Shown: piece after piece, positions 24,316-32,104 of the stretch
Position numbering within the stretch: position 1 is the stretch's first letter
How the letters are laid out: the number at the start of each line of letters is the position of its first letter
NCBI GenBank assembly: GCA_038116745.1
Contig: JAYODW010000002.1
Span: 62,001 to 126,000, forward strand
DNA length: 64,000 nt
DNA from: JAYODW01 sp038116745
GTDB lineage: Bacteria > Pseudomonadota > Gammaproteobacteria > Ga0077536
Reading direction: 5' to 3'
Notes under the pieces: generated by a model
Database searches by the model: none
Told to the model about the DNA's origin: nothing
What the model saw: only the letters and a program-made list of their open reading frames with translations
Translations under genes and position numbers: made by a program

Positions 24316-25827
24316 GTGAGCAACTCCACATCAGCCGCCGCTCTGCCCCGTTTCGACGCCTATATCGCCGGCGAGAGCGTCGCTCCCGCTGACGGGCGTT
24401 ATTTCGAAACGGTCAATCCCTATACCTCAAAAGTCTGGGCCGAGGTCGCACGCTGTGGCCCCGCAGAGGCAGAGCGCGCTATCGACGCCGCCTGGGAGGC
24501 CTTCACGAACGGCCCCTGGGCGACAATGACACCCAGCCAGCGTGGCGCCCTGCTGCGCCGCCTGGGTGACCTGGTCGCCGAGCACGCGGAAGAACTTGCT
24601 GCCTACGAGGTGCGCGATAACGGCAAGCTGATCAGCGAAATGGGCGCGCAGTGCGCCTACCTGCCCCAGTGGTATTACTACTTCGGCGGACTCGCGGACA
24701 AAATCGAAGGCTCGGTGATTCCGATCGACAAGGCCGAGACGTTCAATTTCACCCTGCACGAGCCGCTCGGCGTGGTGGCCGCCATCACGCCGTGGAACTC
24801 TCCCCTGCTGCTGCTGACCTTCAAGCTCGCGCCAGCGCTGGCGGCCGGCAATACCGTCGTCATCAAGCCCTCTGAGTTCACCTCGACCTCGACCCTGCGC
24901 CTGGTCGAGCTGTTTGCCGAAGCCGGCTTCCCGCCGGGCGTGGTGAATGTGGTGACCGGCTTTGGTAATGAAGTCGGCAGCGTACTGGTCGATCATCCCA
25001 AGGTCGCCAAGGTCGCTTTCACCGGCGGCAGCGATTCCGGCGCTCGCGTCTACCAGGCAGCAGCCAAGGGGCTGAAGCGCTGCACGCTGGAGCTCGGCGG
25101 GAAGTCACCGAACATCGTTTTTGACGATGCGGTGATCGATGACGCAGTCAAAGGGGCTATTTCGGGGATCTTTGCCGCGACCGGTCAGACCTGCATCGCC
25201 GGCTCGCGCCTGCTGGTGCAGGATGGGATTTACGATGAGTTTGTCACCAGGCTGGTCGAGTTTGCGCGCAGTGCGCGCATGGGTGATCCCATGGAGCGCG
25301 ACACCCAGGTCGGTCCCGTGACCACGCCGCCACAGTACGCCAAAGTGCTTGAGTACATTCAGATTGCTAAAGACGAAGGCGCGGAAGTCCTGCTCGGCGG
25401 CGCGCCAGCCAAAGGGCGGCCCGAAACCGGCACCAGCGAGTATTTCATCGAGCCGACCATTTTCGGCGGTGTGACCAACACCATGCGCATCGCACAGGAA
25501 GAGGTCTTCGGCCCGGTGCTTTCGGTGATCCGCTTCAAGACCGACGAGGAGGCGATCGCCATCGCCAACGACATCGCGTTCGGTCTCGCCGCCGGCGTGT
25601 GGACGCAGTCGATCAAACGCGCCATCAAGGTTTCCAAAGCCGTGCGCGCGGGCACGGTCTGGGTCAACACCTATCGCGCGATCAGCTATATGTCGCCCTT
25701 CGGCGGCTACAAACAGAGCGGTCTCGGACGCGAAAACGGCATCGAAGCCATCCATGAATACCTGCAGACAAAGAGCGTGTGGATCTCCACCGCAGACGAT
25801 GTTCCCAACCCCTTTGTCATGCGCTGA
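24316..25827 (+). CDS. NAD(P)-dependent aldehyde dehydrogenase
   Basis: A 503-residue aldehyde dehydrogenase of normal length, GTG start behind GGGGAAA. Catalytic features are Asn161 (PWNSP), Glu259 (LELGGKSPN) and Cys293 (GQTCIAGSR). The cofactor strand KPSEFTS (185-191) and the C-terminal PFGGYKQSGLGRENG are standard. It oxidises an aldehyde to the acid, probably formed by the zinc alcohol dehydrogenase encoded next; the CoA transferase after that could then activate the acid. This order gives a plausible alcohol-aldehyde-acid-CoA ester series. Confidence 0.92.
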   Translation: MSNSTSAAALPRFDAYIAGESVAPADGRYFETVNPYTSKVWAEVARCGPAEAERAIDAAWEAFTNGPWATMTPSQRGALLRRLGDLVAEHAEELAAYEVRDNGKLISEMGAQCAYLPQWYYYFGGLADKIEGSVIPIDKAETFNFTLHEPLGVVAAITPWNSPLLLLTFKLAPALAAGNTVVIKPSEFTSTSTLRLVELFAEAGFPPGVVNVVTGFGNEVGSVLVDHPKVAKVAFTGGSDSGARVYQAAAKGLKRCTLELGGKSPNIVFDDAVIDDAVKGAISGIFAATGQTCIAGSRLLVQDGIYDEFVTRLVEFARSARMGDPMERDTQVGPVTTPPQYAKVLEYIQIAKDEGAEVLLGGAPAKGRPETGTSEYFIEPTIFGGVTNTMRIAQEEVFGPVLSVIRFKTDEEAIAIANDIAFGLAAGVWTQSIKRAIKVSKAVRAGTVWVNTYRAISYMSPFGGYKQSGLGRENGIEAIHEYLQTKSVWISTADDVPNPFVMR

Positions 25828-25847
25828 AACGGAACGGAGAAAGAATC

Positions 25848-26930
25848 ATGAAAGGTCGTCTGGCCAATATGCTCGAACCCGGCTCGCTTGAGTTCCGCGA
25901 ATACGATGTTCCCGATCCCGAGCCGGGCGGTCTGGTTGCTCGGGTTATTCGCAGCAACGTGTGCGGGTCTGAGCTGCACATCTGGTGCGGGCACCATCCG
26001 AACAAGAAAAGCGGTGGCTTAGGCCATGAGGTGGTCGGCATCGTCGACAAACTCGGCGCCGGCACCACCCACGACCACGCGGGTCAGCCGCTCAAGGAGG
26101 GCGACCGTGTTGTGGCAACCTACTTCATCCACTGCCGACGCTGTGTGCCCTGCGGCAAAGGTCAGCCGTGGATGTGCGCGAACGCTTATCAGTACTGGGC
26201 CAAACAGCCGGACGACGCCCCGCATTTCCACGCCACTTTCGCTTCCCACTGGTACATCCATCCCGAGCAAAGCTTCTTCAAGGTACCGGACGAGGTCTCG
26301 GACAAGGCCGCGGCCAGCGCCAACTGCGCGCTCTCCCAGGTTTATTTTGGCCTTGATCGCGCTCAGGTGACCTATGGCGATCGCGTCCTGATCCAGGGCG
26401 CCGGCGGGCTCGGGCTCAACGCGGCGGCCGTGGCGCGCGAGAAGGGCGCCGAGGTCATCATCGTCGACAGCATTCCCAAACGTCTGGCCGACGCCCGCCG
26501 CTTCGGCGCTCATCACGTCATCGACATGAACGAACACCCGACCACGGAGGATCGCGTGGCGGTCGTCAACGCGCTGACCGGTGGCTCAGGCGTCGACGTC
26601 TGCGTTGAAGTCGCCGGCGTCGTGCAGGCGTTTGCCGAAGCCCCTCAGCTGATCCGTCTCGGTGGCACGCTGGTTTCAATCGGCACTATCAACATCGGCC
26701 AGACCGTTGCATTTGATCCGGGCTTCATGGTCAGGCGCGGCGTCACCATCATTCCGACCATGCGCTATTTCGGGCACTACCTGCACAAATCGATGCAGTT
26801 CCTCTCGGAAACTAAAGAGCGGTACCCCCACGATGAGCTGCTTGATGCGGACTATGCGCTGGACGACGTCGCTCAGGCGTTGTCGGACTCTGCTGAGCGC
26901 AAGGTAACGCGCGCATCGCTGGTGGCTTGA
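25848..26930 (+). CDS. Zinc-dependent alcohol dehydrogenase
   Basis: A 360-residue medium-chain dehydrogenase. The ATG at 25848 is behind GGAG; the longer reading from 25779 overlaps the aldehyde dehydrogenase. Catalytic zinc ligands are Cys39 (NVCGSELH) and His60-Glu61 (GLGHEVVG). The structural zinc site has Cys96, Cys99, Cys102 and Cys110 (CRRCVPCGKGQPWMC). The Rossmann loop is QGAGGLGLNAA, and a following VDS suggests NAD(H). The insert around 112-140 (YQYWAKQPDDAPHFHATF) is longer than in most relatives and may shape substrate choice. Confidence 0.9.
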   Translation: MKGRLANMLEPGSLEFREYDVPDPEPGGLVARVIRSNVCGSELHIWCGHHPNKKSGGLGHEVVGIVDKLGAGTTHDHAGQPLKEGDRVVATYFIHCRRCVPCGKGQPWMCANAYQYWAKQPDDAPHFHATFASHWYIHPEQSFFKVPDEVSDKAAASANCALSQVYFGLDRAQVTYGDRVLIQGAGGLGLNAAAVAREKGAEVIIVDSIPKRLADARRFGAHHVIDMNEHPTTEDRVAVVNALTGGSGVDVCVEVAGVVQAFAEAPQLIRLGGTLVSIGTINIGQTVAFDPGFMVRRGVTIIPTMRYFGHYLHKSMQFLSETKERYPHDELLDADYALDDVAQALSDSAERKVTRASLVA

Positions 26931-26943
26931 GGAGTCGCACGCC

Positions 26944-28062
26944 ATGAATCAAGCAGCACTGGACCACCTGCTCGTCGTTTCCCTCGAGCAGGCCGTCGCC
27001 GCCCCTTACTGCAGCCGTATCTTTGCTGAGAACGGCGCGCGGGTCATCAAGCTGGAACGCCCCGAAGGCGACTTCGCGCGCGCCTACGACACGGTTATTC
27101 ACGGCGACAGCGCCTACTTCGTGTGGCTGAACGGTGGCAAGGAATCACTTGCTGTCGACCTCGCTGCGGAGGCCGACAAGGCACTCCTGCGCCGGCTGCT
27201 GTCGCAGGCAGACGTGTTTATCCAGAACCTGCGGCCTGGCGCCGTGGATCGACTCGGCTTCGGTTTCGACACGCTGCACGAGCTCAATCCGCGCCTGGTC
27301 ATGTGCTCGATTTCGGGCTACGGACTGAGCGGCGCGTATGCCGACATGAAAGCCTACGATGCACTGATCCAGGCCGAGACCGGGCTCTGCTCAGTGACCG
27401 GCCCGGAAGGCCAGCCCTCGAAAGTCGGCGCCTCGATCTGCGATATCGCCACCGGGCTCACCGCCTACGGCGAGATCATGAAATCACTCTACGCCCGGGA
27501 CCTGGGCAAAGGCACCGGTACGCATGTCGAGGTGTCCCTGTTCGGCACGCTGGCAGAGTGGATGGCTGTGCCGCTGGCTTACTACGAGTACGGCAACAAG
27601 CTGCTCAAGGGCACCGGCATGAACCATGCCCAGATCTGCCCCTACGGTGCGTATGAGACCGCCGACGGCCTGATTTTCCTGGTGGTACAGAATCACAACG
27701 AGTGGCTGCGACTGTGCCGGGAGGGACTGGAACGTCCGGATCTCGCCGACCACGCGCTGTTTGCCAACAACATGCTGCGGGTTGAAAACAGTGAAGCACT
27801 GCGCGTTGAAATCGAGCAGGCCTTCGCGGCCCTGCCCCGGGCTGAGGTTGCGAAAAAACTGCAGCAGGCGGGGATCGCATGCGGTAGCATCAACGACATT
27901 ACGGACCTCGGCCGCCACCCGGCCCTGGAACGTCGCACCGTCCGTGCGCCCGGCGGTGAATCCTCTCTGATACGCCGTGTCGGTGGCGGAGAAGCCACCC
28001 CGGTCGTCCCAGCGTTGGATGAGCACGGCGCCCGCATTCGCGCGGAGTTCGGTCAGGGATAA
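26944..28062 (+). CDS. CaiB/BaiF family CoA transferase
   Basis: A 372-residue class III CoA transferase with IKLERPEGDFAR (35-46) and the conserved aspartate Asp167 in ASICDIATG. NLRPGAVDRLGFGF and CSISGYG are typical. It would move CoA from a donor such as succinyl-CoA to an organic acid. Its place straight after alcohol and aldehyde dehydrogenases suggests it activates their acid product. It starts 13 bp after the alcohol dehydrogenase stop. It is a different subgroup from the two other CaiB genes in the window. Confidence 0.9.
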   Translation: MNQAALDHLLVVSLEQAVAAPYCSRIFAENGARVIKLERPEGDFARAYDTVIHGDSAYFVWLNGGKESLAVDLAAEADKALLRRLLSQADVFIQNLRPGAVDRLGFGFDTLHELNPRLVMCSISGYGLSGAYADMKAYDALIQAETGLCSVTGPEGQPSKVGASICDIATGLTAYGEIMKSLYARDLGKGTGTHVEVSLFGTLAEWMAVPLAYYEYGNKLLKGTGMNHAQICPYGAYETADGLIFLVVQNHNEWLRLCREGLERPDLADHALFANNMLRVENSEALRVEIEQAFAALPRAEVAKKLQQAGIACGSINDITDLGRHPALERRTVRAPGGESSLIRRVGGGEATPVVPALDEHGARIRAEFGQG

Positions 28063-28122
28063 ATCCAGCCTCGGGGAGTGAGGCGGGTCTTAAGTGCAAA
28101 AGCAATCAGAGGGGAGACTCAC

Positions 28123-29055
28123 ATGCTTAAAGGAATCGTCGCTATTGGAATGATGGTGGCTGTTGCGGCGCACGCAGAGGAACGCGTTTGGTGGCCGTCG
28201 CAGTGGGGTGCAGAGGACACCCTGGGCTCGTTCAATATGCTGGGGCCCGACCTTGTGATGAAGGCGGCCAAGCTGATCAAAACCGGCAAGACTTATCGAC
28301 TCGGGATTGAAACCAACAGCAAAACCCCGGCCTATGCCCCGCGCAGCTTCGAGGTCACGGTGCTCTATCCCAACCAGTACAACGGCAGCTCCTACGGCGA
28401 CAACCACTTCAACTTCTACGACGACATGATGAACGGCTGGATGGGCGTCGGCTCTCAGATCGATGGGCTCGGCCATGCCGCCACTAACGGCGTGTTCTAC
28501 AACGGCTTCAAGGGTAAGGACTTCGCCAAGGTCGACGGACTGCAGCGGATGGGCGTCGAGGACTATCCGCCGATCGTCGCGCGCGGCGTCATGATCGATA
28601 TGGCCGCCTGTGCGGGCACCAAGATCATGCAGGAAGGCACCGCGTTCAACCGCGCGGAAATCAAAGCCTGCGCAGAAAAACAGGGCACAACCATCGAGAA
28701 AGGTGACGTCGTCCTGTTCAACACCGGCTGGATGAACCTGCTGGATACCGAACCCGATCGCTTCGGCAAAGTCGAACCCGGGATCGGCCTCGACGGTGCG
28801 AAGTACCTTGCAGAGCTGAATGTTCTCGCCGTTGGTGCAGATAGCTGGGCGCTCGAGGTGCTGCCCTGCGAGGATCCCAAGATCCTCTACCCAGTGCACC
28901 AGGAGCTGATCAACTACAACGGGATCTATATTCTCGAGAATATGGATACCCGCGAAATGGCGGCGGACAAAGCCTACGAGTTCATGTTCGTGCTCGGCCC
29001 TGCTCGCGTCACCGGCGCGGTTCAGATGATCATCAACCCCATCGCTATTCGCTGA
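28123..29055 (+). CDS. Exported cyclase-family (kynurenine formamidase-like) hydrolase
   Basis: A 310-residue cyclase-family protein. The ATG at 28123 lies behind GAGGGGAG and gives a Sec signal peptide (MLKGIVAIGMMVAVAAHA). The metal-binding motif, usually HxGTHxDxxxH, reads MGVGSQIDGLGH (107-118): the first His and the Thr-His are changed (GSQ) while Asp114 and His118 remain. VLFNTGW and PVHQELI are also typical. The family opens amides, esters or cyclic compounds with a divalent metal. It is periplasmic by prediction, unlike its operon neighbours, so it may start substrate breakdown outside the cytoplasm. Confidence 0.83.
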   Translation: MLKGIVAIGMMVAVAAHAEERVWWPSQWGAEDTLGSFNMLGPDLVMKAAKLIKTGKTYRLGIETNSKTPAYAPRSFEVTVLYPNQYNGSSYGDNHFNFYDDMMNGWMGVGSQIDGLGHAATNGVFYNGFKGKDFAKVDGLQRMGVEDYPPIVARGVMIDMAACAGTKIMQEGTAFNRAEIKACAEKQGTTIEKGDVVLFNTGWMNLLDTEPDRFGKVEPGIGLDGAKYLAELNVLAVGADSWALEVLPCEDPKILYPVHQELINYNGIYILENMDTREMAADKAYEFMFVLGPARVTGAVQMIINPIAIR

Positions 29056-29076
29056 GCGTCACCCGCCTTTCTTAAA

Positions 29077-29101
29077 ACCGGTGGCCGGTCCGGCCACCGG
29101 T
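29077..29101. repeat. Perfect inverted repeat 12-1-12 between cyclase and MaoC genes
   Basis: ACCGGTGGCCGG-T-CCGGCCACCGGT has exact arms and follows the cyclase stop by 21 bases. There is no T tract after it. It may act as a weak or Rho-assisted terminator, protect the upstream mRNA, or bind a regulator. Confidence 0.55.
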
Positions 29102-29136
29102 GCCTCTGCAGAATCACTGAAAACCAGGAGACCGAC

Positions 29137-30153
29137 ATGGCCACCTATCGGATTGACGGGCCATATTTCGAAGATTTTTCACTGAACCAGACGTTCTCGG
29201 CACCCGCAGTGACCGTAACGGACGGCCATACGGCCTTCTACCAGGCGGTTGTCGGCGATCGCCTGCGACTGCCGCTGGACCAGACGCTGTCGCGACGAGT
29301 GACCGGCGACGCGCGGGCGCTGGTGCACCCGATGCTGGTGGTTAACCTGGTCAATGGTCAGACCACCTACGCTTCCCAGCACGTCAAAGGAAATCTTTTC
29401 TACCGCGGCCTGCTCCTGCAGCAACCGGTCTTCGTCGGTGACACGCTCACTACCGTGACGCGTGTGGTCGGGCTGAAACAGAACGCCCAGAAAGCCGGCC
29501 GCGCCGCGACAGGAATGGTGGCGCTGGAGATGGAGACTCTGAACCAGGATGGCGCATGCGTCATGAAATACTGGCGCTGCCCGATGATTCCCTGCCGCGA
29601 CCCGCAGGCAGATACCGGGCATCAGGACAGTTTCGACTGGATCCCTGAGCGCTTGTCGGATGCCGAGATCCAGGCTGCCTTGCCGAACGGATGGGATCTC
29701 GCGCCGATGCTCGAGGGTGTCCGCTTACCGGCGCCGGACTTAGTCGCGGGAGACAAGGTGGTCATCGAAGCGCAGGACAGCGTTACCTGTGCGCCGGAAC
29801 TTGTGCGGATCACCGGCAACATCGCCTTTGCGCATACGGATGCATCCCGCAGCTATCTCGGCAAGCGGCTGGTCTACGGCGGTCAGACGATCTCCGTCGC
29901 CCTCGCTCAGGTTGCACGCGCGTTGCCGGACATCGTCACCATGGTCGGCTGGCAGGGCTGCGACCACCTGGGTCCGGTGCTCGAGGAAGATATTCTGCGC
30001 AGCGAGTTCACAGTAACAGGGCGTACCGCGGTGAATGCCGGCGGCAGTTTGTATGAACTGCGGATTGACACCTTTGCACGTCGCCCGGACGACACCGGCG
30101 CGCTCGCCGAACAGAAGGTGCTCGACTGGCGGCTGATCCTGTGGAGCGCCTGA
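29137..30153 (+). CDS. MaoC-like double-hotdog protein, distantly mesaconyl-CoA hydratase-like
   Basis: A 338-residue protein with two hotdog domains. The N-terminal PYFEDFSLNQTF, the VTVTDGHTAFYQAVVGDR segment and VYPGDTL-like VFVGDTLTTVTRVVGLKQN follow the order seen in mesaconyl-CoA hydratase (Mch, about 340 residues). The second half repeats it more loosely (IAFAHTDASRSYLGKRLVYGGQ). The expected reaction is hydration of a branched or dicarboxylic enoyl-CoA. The resemblance is partial and a hydroxyacyl-CoA dehydratase with another substrate is possible. AGGAG precedes the start. Last gene of the operon. Confidence 0.72.
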   Translation: MATYRIDGPYFEDFSLNQTFSAPAVTVTDGHTAFYQAVVGDRLRLPLDQTLSRRVTGDARALVHPMLVVNLVNGQTTYASQHVKGNLFYRGLLLQQPVFVGDTLTTVTRVVGLKQNAQKAGRAATGMVALEMETLNQDGACVMKYWRCPMIPCRDPQADTGHQDSFDWIPERLSDAEIQAALPNGWDLAPMLEGVRLPAPDLVAGDKVVIEAQDSVTCAPELVRITGNIAFAHTDASRSYLGKRLVYGGQTISVALAQVARALPDIVTMVGWQGCDHLGPVLEEDILRSEFTVTGRTAVNAGGSLYELRIDTFARRPDDTGALAEQKVLDWRLILWSA

Positions 30154-30209
30154 GCGCCAGACCTTAGGTGTGCGCCCAGGCGGCCGGGGCGCCGCGGGTC
30201 ATCAGGGTC

Positions 30210-30989
30210 TCAGAGCCCGGCGGAGTGACCGCCGTCGATCACCAGCAGGCCGCCATTCATAAACAATGACGCGTCAGAAGCGAGAAACAGGATAGCGCCA
30301 TCCAAGTCCTGCGGCTGACCGAAACGTCCCGTTGGGATCCGCTGACGCAGACGTTCACCCGCCTCACTCTTCAACCATTCCCGGTTCATCTCGGTCTCGA
30401 AGTAACCAGGGGCAAGCGCGTTGACCCTGATCCCGCGTCCTGCCAGGTCAACACAGAGATCGCGGCCAAGGTTGACCAGCCCTGCTTTGGCGGCCGCGTA
30501 GGAGGGAATGTGCCCCAACGGGCGCTCACCCAGCACGGAGGTGATGTTCACAATACTCAGCGGGCGTTCATCTTTCAGACGATGCTGAATCACGGCCTGA
30601 GCCAGGGTCCATGGCGCACGCAGATTGGTTTCGTACACCGCGTCCCAATCTTCGTCTGCGTAGCGCTCAGGCGCTTTCACGATGGCGATCCCGGCGTTGT
30701 TAATCAGGACATCTATCGGCCGAGTCTGCTCAATGTCCGCAATGGCCGCCCGAATGGCGACGCGATCCCGGACGTCCAGCGGGCAAATGCGATAGCTCCC
30801 GCCAGCGCTCTCAATTTCTGCACCGAGGGACTCCAGCTTGTCGCGATTCCGCGCGACCAGAACGACCTCCGCACCGGCTCGAGCCAGAACCCAGGCGAAA
30901 CGTCGGCCGAGACCGGTAGACGCGCCGGTGACGACGGCACACTTGCCGGATAGGTCAAACAGCTGTCTGGGGTCGCCGTCGCTCAGCAT
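30210..30989 (-). CDS. Short-chain dehydrogenase/reductase
   Basis: A 259-residue classical SDR: cofactor loop TGASTGLG (about 20-27), LVARNR after the second strand (suggesting NADP(H)), NNAG, catalytic Ser in NITSVLG and YAAAK. The gluconate 5-dehydrogenase-like ending (GRFGQPQDLDGAILFLAS) gives no specific substrate. It is last of the minus-strand set that starts with the RND transporter, 70 bp behind the esterase; a hairpin lies between them. No clear ribosome site is seen before the ATG. Confidence 0.88.
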   Translation of the reverse strand: MLSDGDPRQLFDLSGKCAVVTGASTGLGRRFAWVLARAGAEVVLVARNRDKLESLGAEIESAGGSYRICPLDVRDRVAIRAAIADIEQTRPIDVLINNAGIAIVKAPERYADEDWDAVYETNLRAPWTLAQAVIQHRLKDERPLSIVNITSVLGERPLGHIPSYAAAKAGLVNLGRDLCVDLAGRGIRVNALAPGYFETEMNREWLKSEAGERLRQRIPTGRFGQPQDLDGAILFLASDASLFMNGGLLVIDGGHSAGL

Positions 30990-31021
30990 CGAAATCGGTT
31001 TTTTTTACTCTGGTGGGCAGA

Positions 31022-31043
31022 GGTCCCCTCCCGCGAGGAGACC
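31022..31043. terminator. Hairpin between esterase and SDR genes
   Basis: GGTCCCCTC-CCGC-GAGGAGACC pairs along 9 bases with one mismatch. It lies 17 bases past the esterase stop on the minus strand. A T tract is lacking, so it may only reduce read-through or stabilise the upstream mRNA. Confidence 0.35.
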
Positions 31044-31059
31044 CCAAGCAGAAGTGACC

Positions 31060-31965
31060 TTAAAGACCAATCCGCGGACGCACCCACTCAGCGATCCGCT
31101 TCACTGCGTCATCCGCCTCAGGCGCCCGTCCGGCAAGAAAATGAAATACGTGCTGCATATCCGGATAGACATCCAGCCTGATCTCGACACCTGAGGCTTC
31201 AGCGAGCTTTGCAAAGCGCGTCGAATCGTCCAGCAGGGTCTCGTCTCCGCCCGTCTGAATATAGATTGGCGGCAGCCCGGCCAGATCGGCCTGCAGCAGG
31301 TTCGCCGTCGGGTCTTTGCTCGAGGCGCTACCCAGGAACGTGCTCGCCATGTTCTTGAGCACCTCTTCTTTGACCAGCGCATCCTTCTCAGCGTTGGTTT
31401 TGACCGACTCGCCGGTCCCTTCCGGGTCGTACCATGGGGACATCGGCACCGCGGTTGCCGGCAAAGGCAGCCCCGCCGCGCGTGCGCCAAGAAGCACTGA
31501 GGTAGACAGGGCACCGCCGGCCGAGTCGCCGGTGGTGAAAATGTGCTCTGGCTTATAACCCTCGTCCAGCAGCCAGCGGTAAGCGGCCACCGCATCTTCG
31601 ACTTGCGACGGATGCGTATGCTCAGGCGCGCGCCGGTAATGCAGGATCAGCGCCTTGCAGCCAACTGCTTTCGCCACGTGGCCGAACAGCTTGCGATGCG
31701 TATACATGGAGCCGCAGACGTAGCCCCCACCGTGGGTGCACAGAGCCACCCGGTTTTCAGAGCAGTTTTTCGGCAGTGCCCACATGGCCTGTACGCCACC
31801 CGCGTCAACTTCGACGTAGTCAACATCACCCGGCTCGCCGGTGATATCGCCCCAGTGCTCAAAAAGGTCGCGCAGCTCTTCAAGACTCATGTCGGGCTTC
31901 GCCGCCATGCACTCCAGCCAGTGGTTGTAGAGATCGATAATCGCCTGGGATTGAGGGCTCGCCAT
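31060..31965 (-). CDS. Alpha/beta hydrolase, hormone-sensitive lipase family
   Basis: A 301-residue esterase of the HSL group. The start at 31965 is chosen for its strong GGAGG site; a longer reading to 32031 has none. HGGG (78-81) forms the oxyanion hole and GDSAGG (146-151) holds Ser148. The acid is in GGDETLLDDS and the histidine in QHVFHF. The N-terminal 40-residue helical cap is typical. It lacks a signal peptide, so it would act on acyl esters in the cytoplasm, perhaps on lipid brought in by the transporter cluster upstream. Confidence 0.88.
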   Translation of the reverse strand: MASPQSQAIIDLYNHWLECMAAKPDMSLEELRDLFEHWGDITGEPGDVDYVEVDAGGVQAMWALPKNCSENRVALCTHGGGYVCGSMYTHRKLFGHVAKAVGCKALILHYRRAPEHTHPSQVEDAVAAYRWLLDEGYKPEHIFTTGDSAGGALSTSVLLGARAAGLPLPATAVPMSPWYDPEGTGESVKTNAEKDALVKEEVLKNMASTFLGSASSKDPTANLLQADLAGLPPIYIQTGGDETLLDDSTRFAKLAEASGVEIRLDVYPDMQHVFHFLAGRAPEADDAVKRIAEWVRPRIGL

Positions 31966-31988
31966 CTTCACTATCCTCCAAGTCATGA

Positions 31989-32009
31989 GTCCCGCGTTCG
32001 CCGCGGGAC
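31989..32009. repeat. Hairpin GTCCCGCG-TTCGC-CGCGGGAC
   Basis: Exact 8-base arms around a 5-base loop. It is one of two hairpins in the 139 bases between the DUF1329 gene and the esterase gene. Confidence 0.5.
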
Positions 32010-32072
32010 GTTCAAAAGAAACGGGGCGCATGTCCTGCCCGCCATCCCCCTGGCGTCACAGGACCGCTACGC

Positions 32073-32096
32073 AGCGCAGGCTTCCAAGCCTGCGCT
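32073..32096. repeat. REP-like hairpin AGCGCAGGCTT-CC-AAGCCTGCGCT
   Basis: Exact 11-base arms, 8 bases past the DUF1329 stop on the minus strand. The sequence type (CAGGCTTCCAAGCCTG flanked by GCG) looks like dispersed intergenic palindromes of many proteobacteria. I found no second copy in this window by eye. Confidence 0.5.
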
Positions 32097-32104
32097 CCCG
32101 CCTA

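Noticed and set aside
23027..24331. 434-codon open frame antisense to an acyl-CoA dehydrogenase
   Set aside because: Long, but a typical antisense shadow in GC-rich coding sequence with no domain features; the sense frame has catalytic and flavin motifs.
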